28,255 nucleotides of DNA, taken from Entrophospora sp. SA101. Taxonomy: Eukaryota > Glomeromycota > Glomeromycetes > Entrophosporales > Entrophosporaceae. The notes beneath the pieces are model-generated. The model made no database searches, was not told the DNA's origin, and worked only from the letters and a program-made list of their open reading frames with translations. Positions 21,451 to 28,255 of this stretch are shown in pieces (position 1 is the stretch's first letter; every line of letters starts with the position of its first letter). Made by a program: the position numbers and the translations under genes. The stretch is from the NCBI GenBank assembly GCA_958430865.1, contig CAUDNR010004386.1:21055-49309 (forward strand), written 5' to 3'.

Positions 21451-21679
21451 TAGGCGTAGCCTATTGGTTATAAAAATGCGGGGGAAATTATTAACAGTGG
21501 GAACTATCAGCCAGCAATACAGTCTGGGATTATACCATAAATGGAAATCATTCTAGAATGATTTACAGTCACACCTCGAAATTTAATTGGCCTTTGACGA
21601 TCTTTTCTGCAAAAAAAATCATGCCATTTTTGTAAGCCCAAAGAAGGTATTATTTTTATAGTACCAATAGGCTCGCCTA
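21451..21679. mobile_element. MITE-like element with TA ends
   Basis: TAGGCGTAGCCTATTGGT (21451-21468) is the inverted counterpart of ACCAATAGGCTCGCCTA (21663-21679) with one base gapped. The match continues inward through TATAAAAAT. TA lies at both outer ends, as expected for a TA target-site duplication of Tc1/mariner-type elements. The roughly 190-bp interior is non-coding and contains a small palindrome, AATCATTCTAGAATGATTT. Confidence 0.65.
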
Positions 21680-21806
21680 AATACACAGTTTAATAATCCA
21701 CTTTAATCTACAAAGGTTTACATATTGGTTTTTTTTTCAATAAGAGACATACTTTGGCTTGAATTTTTACTCTTTTTGTGTATAGAAATTATTCAAATTC
21801 CTACAA

Positions 21807-21943
21807 TGTCAAATAAAGACAACCAGCCAAATCTTTGCCATGTTTGTTTAAAGACATATTTGATAAATATTCAGAGAGCCAATTACAACTATGTAAAACT
21901 GTCTTGCAAACATGGAGGCGCACATCTGCAGTTGAAAGAGTAA
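21807..21943 (+). CDS. Small Cys-containing open frame, possible transposase zinc-domain remnant
   Basis: From the ATG at 21807 (MSNKDNQPNLCHVCLKTYL...) to the stop at 21943, 45 residues include CHVC and a later VKLSCKHGG segment. The spacing loosely recalls the N-terminal zinc-binding domain of MULE/FAR1-type transposase-derived proteins, which are common in these genomes. It is too short to prove and no catalytic part follows. The surrounding 21248-22460 is otherwise empty apart from the element at 21451-21679 and a short AAAAGTCC-type tandem repeat at about 22250-22293. Confidence 0.25.
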
Positions 21944-22460
21944 ATAAGTAAAATGAACCAAATAATTCATCATGGCAATTTTACTATTGAGTCTATTTTT
22001 AGGAAATTATTCATCATTTTAAATCCAGATCTATTATCTCTAGGTAAAAAATATTAAAATAATTCATTATGGCAAATGCAACTGAATGACTATATTAATA
22101 TAATCAACCAGAATTAGGCTACTAAATTTTTATTAACAATATATAGAACTTCTATATTGAAAATTCAATCGGGGTGTATCACGTTACATCGAATTTCCAT
22201 GTGCACGGAAATATATTTTTTTTTTACCAAATTAATAGAGATGTTAATCAGTCCCAGAAAAAGTCCTAGAAAAGTCCCAAAAAGTCCTCAACCTTTTTTC
22301 AAACAGTATATTTATTATATATTTTTATTATATTAATTGCCGATCCTTTTATAATCAGCAGAAAATTTCCAAAAATTAATAAAAAATTTTGGTTAAGATA
22401 AATATAAGTTTTAATATAAATTTAAAATCTCAAAAGAACCAATATTAAATTCATTTCCTA

Positions 22461-23384
22461 ATGTCAAAAACGCGTTTTATTCCTGTTACTCTTTTAAATA
22501 AAGGTGCTTTAATAAGTGAATTACATTATGGACCATTTTCACGTTATTGGTGGCAGTCTTCTGATAATGAAAAAGTGTTTCCTATTCGCATTGGACAAAG
22601 AATAGTAACTAATCTGAATGGGCATGACTTTTACGTTGAAATAGTTCACGGGAATAAAGAAAACTGTCATCTTCCAGGTTACATTTGTGAAACTAAGACT
22701 GCTCGTAGTGCTAAAGAAACAAGCCCCACAAATGCAATTTCTAGTATATATCAACTAATGTTTGATAATGTGGCGACTAAATTTTCTGGTCCACAAGTTA
22801 TGGGATGGAATGATGAAGAAATTGTCAATAAGCTTTCGATTATTGAATCTTTTTGTCCTTTTTATATTTTTTTAGGTGATTTGAAAATTTTCATCCACTC
22901 AATAGGACGTTCGGAGGAACAACATTTAAAAAATGGAGGGACTGGTTATCAATCATCACTTATTTATAAATACAAACAAAAGCAATCATTATTTGTTTCA
23001 ACAATAGAAGATGATGTTTGTATTATCAAAATTTACCATGAACATGAGATTATAGATTCATTCGAAGATACATCACCAATTGAAGTTTGGAAAAAAACTA
23101 ACTATATTCAAAAATATGATGGCTATCAACTCTTTGGTTTAGATAATATTATTGTTCAAGATTTTATTAAAAAATATAAAGTTCCAAAATGTACACCAGA
23201 TGAATGGGATAATTTTTCACTTATGAAAAATCTTTATGACTACAATTTGAAGAGAAGGGCTTTTGCCAATATAGAATGGCATAAATTTTTTACTAATTGG
23301 TTGGAGAAGGAAAGTACAGTGATTGAATTGTTTTCTCAGCTTGAAATAATTTACCAAAAAAATTATGCTCTATATATCACCTAA
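22461..23384 (+). CDS. Orphan 307-aa protein of a probable AM-fungal family
   Basis: A single intact frame of 307 residues starts at the ATG at 22461 (MSKTRFIPVTLLNKG). Recognisable but functionally unassigned blocks are GPFSRYWWQSSDNEKVFPIRIGQ, LPGYICETK, SSIYQLMFDN, GPQVMGWNDEEI, FSLMKNLYDYNLKRR, NIEWHKFFTNWL and ELFSQLEIIYQKNY. I recall proteins with the same order of blocks (a Y-W-Q-S-S motif, a V-M-G-W-N-D-E-E-I motif and a W-x-x-F/L-F-x-x-W motif) from Rhizophagus-type genomes, without a named domain. There is no signal peptide or membrane segment. The end is probably shorter than in relatives: the stop comes at the last conserved block. A possible further exon lies at 23478-23618. Confidence 0.65.
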   Translation: MSKTRFIPVTLLNKGALISELHYGPFSRYWWQSSDNEKVFPIRIGQRIVTNLNGHDFYVEIVHGNKENCHLPGYICETKTARSAKETSPTNAISSIYQLMFDNVATKFSGPQVMGWNDEEIVNKLSIIESFCPFYIFLGDLKIFIHSIGRSEEQHLKNGGTGYQSSLIYKYKQKQSLFVSTIEDDVCIIKIYHEHEIIDSFEDTSPIEVWKKTNYIQKYDGYQLFGLDNIIVQDFIKKYKVPKCTPDEWDNFSLMKNLYDYNLKRRAFANIEWHKFFTNWLEKESTVIELFSQLEIIYQKNYALYIT

Positions 23385-23477
23385 TATTAAGAGGAAGATT
23401 TTAATAATCACATTACTAAATTTTGACCCTGAAATATTTGGTAATACCAATGTTCACTTTGTCTGGTTTTGTTACAG

Positions 23478-23618
23478 TATGCCCCATTTAAGAGTTGTGC
23501 TAATTTTTTGAGCCAAGAAGTGGACGAAAATATCAATTTAACAGATAATGAGGATGATGATGATAGCGTAAAAAATAAACTACATAAAGCTATAGTAGAT
23601 TTTAGTAAAGAAAATTAA
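23478..23618 (+). CDS. Possible terminal exon (47 codons) after the orphan gene
   Basis: A good acceptor (TTTTGTTACAG) precedes a clean phase-0 frame of 46 residues with coding-like composition: YAPFKSCANFLSQEVDEN, then an acidic run (NEDDDDS) and LHKAIVDFSKEN before TAA. It may be the last exon of the gene at 22461. However, I see no good GT donor before that gene's stop at 23384, so the link is unproven. Confidence 0.3.
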   Translation, partial: YAPFKSCANFLSQEVDENINLTDNEDDDDSVKNKLHKAIVDFSKEN

Positions 23619-24709
23619 CACCCTTCAATTCTTAAAGTACATATAAAGTGGTGATAGAAACACATCTTTGTCATTAATTTATCACGTGATTAATAGTGCA
23701 AACAAAATATTATTGATGCTTCCAATCTTCCAATGGAACATACTGTTACATTATCTCATTATTGAAATTTCATACAAAAGACCCATTCAATCAAAGTTAC
23801 TTTTGAGTGTGTGGTACGACGAGATATACTTTTTTTTTTTTACAAAAACTTTCTGATGATAAACTCGTGTGACCTTGCAAATCATATAATAATAATAATT
23901 TGAGAGCATACGTAATATTACAAAATTAGACGTGTACTCCTTCCTATTCAAGCTATATTTTTAAACGTTTCATTATATACTACTCTTTTTTTTTTCTAGC
24001 AAAAAAAGTAAAATCTCCAACATGTTAACTAACGGCATGACATTCAGAAAAAATTAAAATAGTCATAGTCAATACACAGAGTTCTCTGGCGTAAAAGAAA
24101 GTCAGTAGTACTAGTATAAAGTTTGATATTTTCTTTGTTTGTTTTTTGATTATGGTGCATAGAAAGATACATGTGAATGCAGCATGTTTTTATTCAGTCC
24201 ATTCACAAAATAAATAAGAATGAAAAGGTAATTGATGATCTCATAGCACAACAATAAATAAACTTTATTAAAACTTTTATTGTACATACCAATCATGATT
24301 AAAAAATAACAAACTATATATATAACTTATATTTTCTATCAATCATTTTCATCTTTTCAAATCTTCCATTTCTTTTCTATATTCAACATTTACGGTAAAT
24401 TTTTTTTGAATTTGTTTTCAATTGTACCGATATTGTGAATTTATTGGAGGAAAAAACCCGTTATACCAATATCATTAGACCCGTTCTAGACTCGGAAACA
24501 GTAATTTAAAAATCCGGATCTTCATAAAAAAATGTGGTTCCCTTTTAATTAGTATATGCTAAATAGAAATGTGCAGTAGTATGCAAATGAGTAAATTCTG
24601 TGCATCTTGTAACACTCCCAACATTTTATCATTCTCTGCAGTCTTTCTAACATGTTAAAGGGATCCAAAATCAGAAGAAAAGACACAAATTAGTTGATTA
24701 TACTAAACA
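23619..24709. other. Intergenic, nothing recognised
   Basis: This is about 1.1 kb of AT-rich sequence with homopolymer T runs (about 23830 and 23988). No coding frame, structured RNA or clear repeat could be supported on either strand. Confidence 0.5.
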
Positions 24710-25115
24710 ATGATGGATAATTCATACAAAAGCAAAAGAAGAACAAGAAAAGGAGCGGTATACGTAATCCAATCATCTTCCCCAAAGAGAAATGTTGTAT
24801 ATGCAAAGTATGATAAATGCATAATAAATAAAAGAAAAATTAGTTATGTTAGTGATGAACAAATGGATGGAAAAGTTTCATTCCTAGAATTTTTTAAGCC
24901 TGCTTACTATAAAAACTTTTCAACCAAATTAGCAAAACATACCTGACGACTTTAAAATCCCAACTTTTCAATCTGCTTCCAAATTCCAGCATTTCTATTC
25001 TATCATAGCAAATTCTTCGCGCGAGAGTTCACTGACTCTTGAAAACTTCAATAACGCCATTCGCATCTTTTGGGTCATAAAGTTTGTATCAACAAATGTA
25101 GTGCGAATAAAATAG
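24710..25115 (+). CDS. Small orphan basic protein, two exons proposed
   Basis: Exon 1 (24710-24874) encodes a very basic N-terminus (SYKSKRRTRKGAVYVI) followed by SPKRNVVYAKYDKC. Left unspliced, this frame stops at 24946. A second open frame begins exactly after the AG at 24932 and runs to TAG at 25115, with richer, coding-like composition (IPDDFKIPTFQSASKFQ, SLTLENFNNAIRIFW). A 58-nt intron, 24875-24932 (GTTTCA...TTAG), joins both in phase and gives about 115 aa. The alternative is a one-base frameshift near 24941. No family is recognised. The basic start suggests nucleic-acid binding or nuclear targeting, but that is only inference. Confidence 0.42.
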
Positions 25116-25729
25116 GTATTGCAATATCAGAGTCAATATTTGGGGAGAAAAGAAGATAATAATAAACAAACCTTTCATGTTTGAATATATATAAGTTTTT
25201 CATAGAATCAAATCGTGTGAATTTGAAAATTTATTATAAACTAATACTAAATACATTTGTATTTAAATAAAATTTTTTTTTATATTTATTGTGCGTGAAG
25301 ATGAATTTGCAATTCAAATTAGCCAATCAGAATTTCATATCAAAACACCCCACCCCAAAATTTTAATTATTTCACATAGTAATAATTTAAAGATAATTAT
25401 ATATCAGGTTTTATCAAATATAGTTGAGGTAAAATAAAAGCTCAGGTTAGTAATTAATTGAAAGGCTGAGTGAGTGAATGAATAATAATCCCACGCCAAA
25501 AGGAAAGCATTCATTTTCTGGAACCTGCATTTATTATAATTATCTTCATCCAATCATATTAGTAATGCTAAAAATAAAATTATTTTTTTGCTTTAAATTA
25601 TATATTGATCGAATTATATATATATATCCATACAATTTATCCTTACATGGTTAAAGTCGATATAATAAATACGATATAAAAGCATATCTTTTTTTTTTGA
25701 AAATAAACGCAACTTGCAATTCTAAAAAG
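25116..25729. other. Upstream region of the phosphatase gene
   Basis: This is an AT-rich 0.6-kb stretch. The only element worth naming is AGCCAATCAG at about 25321-25330, a CCAAT-box-type sequence 400 bp before the start codon. A pyrimidine run (about 25689-25698) lies just ahead of the ATG. No gene was seen. Confidence 0.35.
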
Positions 25730-27519
25730 ATGCATTTTTCATATCACACTGTTTATTCTGTTTTTATCTTGGCATTATTTATTTTTTATAACCCAACGCT
25801 ATGTCATGAATTGTTCAAGTACACTCCAGAAGAACTTATAGACAGAGACTTATTTCATCTTCAAAAAGCAAGGATCGCCTTTTCTCTTAATATTAAACCC
25901 ATAACTTATCCCGATAAGTGTGAATTAAAACAATTAAATTTGATCAGTAGACACGGTAATGATTATTTTATTATACATACATGTACAAATTTTGACGCAT
26001 AAAATAATCTTTTTTAAAATAATTATTAGGATCGAGATATCCAGATCCAGATGATTATGTTGCCTACGGAAAATTGGAAAAAGTATTTGCTAATGTTCCT
26101 GTTGCAAAAAATTGGGTAATAAAAATTATTTGTCGTATTTAGCGAATTTATCATTTATTTATTATCTAAAAAATACTTTTTTTTTTTTTTTTTTTTAGTA
26201 TAAAAATATTTTCCCACCGATTAAGGTATTTCAAATGGTCAAACGAGGAGAACTCGAAATGTTTTACGATGGCTTGCAATCTCGTAAAAGATATTCAAAA
26301 TTTTGGAAAGGAGTTAAATATGACCCTGAAGTTATAAAATTTCAAAGTTCAGCTACTTCAAGGTACATATTATATATATATATGGTTTTTCGTGTCACAT
26401 CCTCCATTAAGTCCTACAAGTACCATCATGTTTTGGAATTTCCACTTCTTCTATTCTAATACACATATATAAATACAATATATACTACTATTTAAAGAGC
26501 CGGTGCATCGTCAATGGCTTATTCCGAAGGATTATTCAATGGCAAAGGCTCTTTAGACACTTGTAAAAGTCAGCCTGTATACACTTCGTCTATACCAGAG
26601 GTATATTTTTTTTACTACGCCATTTATAAAACATTTGTTCAAATCCGTTAACATTATTATTATATAATTCTTATATAGATGCAAGATGGGGTATTGGTAC
26701 CATGGATTTCCTGCACACGTTGGTTTAACACTGTTTATTCTAATAACAGTTTGTTCGACGAACAAAGTTATATATATGGCAACAATACTCTAGCACCAAT
26801 TGCTGAGCGTATTTCCAAAGCACACGGTATAAACCCACCTCTTGATCCACGTTTGGTACCATTTATTTTTACTAATTGCCAATTTTATATCGCTGTTTAT
26901 AATCGAACTGACACATGGTGTACATTGCTGAAACCTGACGAGTTTCTATTAATACGATATTATTGGGATATGCGTGTATATTATTTATTACAATATGGTA
27001 ATCCTATGAATAGACAAGTGGGCTGTGCCTACATTACTCAACTTGTAAATGAAGTTGATAGTTATTTAAATGGGACATCTCCTACGATAGCTAATCTAAA
27101 GTTTGCCCATTCCTATACTATGCTTATGATTTTTACTTCAATGGTACGTGAAAATTTTCACTTTCATTTTTTCGTCTTCCGTTTTTTCATCTTCCGTTTT
27201 TTCATCTTCCGTTTTTTGACGATACTATCTTCGATTACAGGGATTATTGAAAGAAGAACGCCCACTCACGGCAGATTTCACCCTTGAAGAAATTAAAAAA
27301 GTCAAAAAAACAGAATTTGTAGCACTACACTGGGGCAGCACGTTCTATTTAGAGGTATATACTTGTCCAGAGGGTAAAGCATCAATACGAGCAGTTCTTA
27401 ATTATAAACCGCTTCTGATTCCTGGTTGTGAAAGCGAGTATTGTGATTGGAAAACGTTTAAACATATTTTCCGTCACTTGATTGGGTGCGATTTTTGGAA
27501 ACTGTGCGCTTATCCTTAA
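25730..27519 (+). CDS. MINPP1: Secreted histidine phosphatase, MINPP/phytase-like
   Basis: Six exons, 25730-25955, 26030-26115, 26199-26362, 26498-26600, 26679-27143 and 27241-27519, give 440 aa. The start is the ATG at 25730. Residues 7-25 (VYSVFILALFIFYNPTLC) form a signal peptide, so the enzyme should be secreted or lumenal. The catalytic RHGSRYP is at residues 74-80, with its Gly codon split by intron 1. Further family blocks are RAGASSMAYSEGLF, DTCKSQPVY, NRTDTWCTLLKPDEFL, YGNPMNRQVGCAYIT, a distal MGLLKEERPLTADF and FYLEVYTCPEG. Members remove phosphate from inositol polyphosphates or phytate through a phospho-histidine intermediate. At residues 337-339 the expected HAE motif reads HSY, so the usual acidic proton donor is missing. 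Activity may be changed. Intron 5 holds a 15-bp tandem repeat. Confidence 0.88.
27176..27220. repeat. 15-bp tandem repeat in phosphatase intron 5
   Basis: CTTCCGTTTTTTCAT occurs twice exactly (27176-27190, 27191-27205), followed by a third copy (27206-27220) with a changed end. It forms the pyrimidine-rich tract ahead of the acceptor CAG at 27240. Confidence 0.75.
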
Positions 27520-27919
27520 TAGGATTTTGGAAATATGATTTTTTTTTTTTTGGTGTGCTAAACGATTCAGTACACATTGTATTTTTCTCTAACACTATGT
27601 AAATTCTCAATATAAATAAAAATAAATTGCAAATACAACTATACATGCAGCCCAAACTGTATTGCTAATGTCCAAAGTTAAAATCTCTAGTCAAAAGATA
27701 TTGAATTATGACAGTGACGTTAATTACTAAATATTTTGGGAGCATGGTTAAAAAGCACTACTTGTAAAATTGACGTGTCACCACTTGTAAAAAAAATTTG
27801 CGCGTATTTTTTTTCTGATCGGAAAAATTTACGCAAATTTATTAGGAAAAATTATAGCTCTGATCTCAACAATAAGACTGCCCAAGTTCCTGATTAAAAT
27901 ACTCTTCTTGATGCTCCTT

Positions 27920-28255
27920 TTAATCTATTATTGCTATAGAACCTTCTGGCACTAAAGTTTCTCCATTTCCTGACGGCCCTGTTGTTGTATTGTATCTATG
28001 TAATTTCCCATTTTCATTTTCTATTAATTCATTCCATCGTACCAAAACTTGTTCTTTAAACGTTACTGACATAATTTGTCCCATTAGATTCCTTGATCTC
28101 CAACATGACCCTGAATTCGTTATAATACCTGCATATCTTGTTACTTTTCCAATATCATTTGGTAAACTACTGAAATGAAAATGATAATATTTTGTTATAT
28201 TTGGAAGACTTCGGAAATGCCCTTCAAATAACAATGTAAAATCATACCAGCTCCA
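27920..28255 (-). CDS. Orphan protein, 5' end outside the window
   Basis: An open frame enters from the right edge (WSWYDFTLLFEGHFRS...) and stops at 27920, leaving 111 visible residues. Blocks include YYHFHFSSLPNDIGKV, NSGSCWRSRNLMGQIM and VLVRWNELIENENGK, with a Gly/Ser/Thr-rich end. I recall similar WYDFTLLFEG-type sequences as uncharacterised proteins in AM fungi but can name no domain. The internal Met at 28234 need not be the start, since the frame is open to the edge. The gap 27520-27919 before it contains only AT-rich sequence and AATAAA-like words (about 27613-27625) that could serve the phosphatase transcript. Confidence 0.5.
   Translation of the reverse strand, partial: WSWYDFTLLFEGHFRSLPNITKYYHFHFSSLPNDIGKVTRYAGIITNSGSCWRSRNLMGQIMSVTFKEQVLVRWNELIENENGKLHRYNTTTGPSGNGETLVPEGSIAIID

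Noticed and set aside
25697..25729. Upstream in-frame start for the phosphatase at a TTG codon
   Set aside because: It is not an ATG; the ATG at 25730 directly precedes a good signal peptide.

Overview
The window looks like nuclear DNA of an early-diverging fungus, most likely an arbuscular mycorrhizal fungus (Glomeromycotina, Rhizophagus-like). This is inference. The evidence is strongly AT-rich DNA, many introns of about 60-130 nt, two F-box/leucine-rich-repeat genes, a Tigger/pogo-type transposase, and lineage-restricted orphan proteins next to conserved single-copy eukaryotic genes. No bacterial, CRISPR, viral, rRNA or tRNA features were seen.

Left part (1-5069): a decayed Tigger-like transposase on the minus strand, running off the left edge. 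One of its introns has swollen from about 74 to 292 nt because a 218-bp fold-back MITE sits inside it. Next come a direct repeat, a minus-strand orphan gene (2512-3000), and a plus-strand gene for the C-terminal half of the FACT histone chaperone subunit Spt16, with its N-terminal domain missing. A frameshifted minus-strand coding remnant follows at 4706-4917.

Centre (5070-18730): a two-exon F-box/LRR gene (+) converges on NAA35/MAK10 (-), the auxiliary subunit of the NatC N-terminal acetyltransferase. I could assemble NAA35 as a 20-exon, 867-codon gene at 11761-16218. A 4.58-kb unit carrying the F-box 3' end and NAA35 exons 4-20 is tandemly duplicated (6655-11231 and 11232-15810). The differences I noticed are one substitution and one TA step. 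The substitution puts a stop codon in the left copy, which also lacks exons 1-3. A third, partial copy (16396-17268) lies just upstream of the intact gene, folds back into an inverted piece of exon 16 and ends at a 10-N gap. Past the gap is RIB7 (+, six exons), a riboflavin biosynthesis reductase.

Right part (18731-28255): a single-exon F-box/LRR gene (-), a 229-bp MITE-like element with TA ends, an orphan 307-aa protein, a small orphan basic protein, a secreted histidine phosphatase of the MINPP/phytase group (six exons) with an altered second active-site motif, and a partial minus-strand orphan gene at the right edge.

The genes do not form one pathway: this is a patchwork of housekeeping genes, lineage-specific families and transposon debris. 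The strongest second-look items are the NAA35 duplication with its fold-back third copy, the truncated Spt16, and the HAE-to-HSY change in the phosphatase. I see no convincing previously undescribed system.
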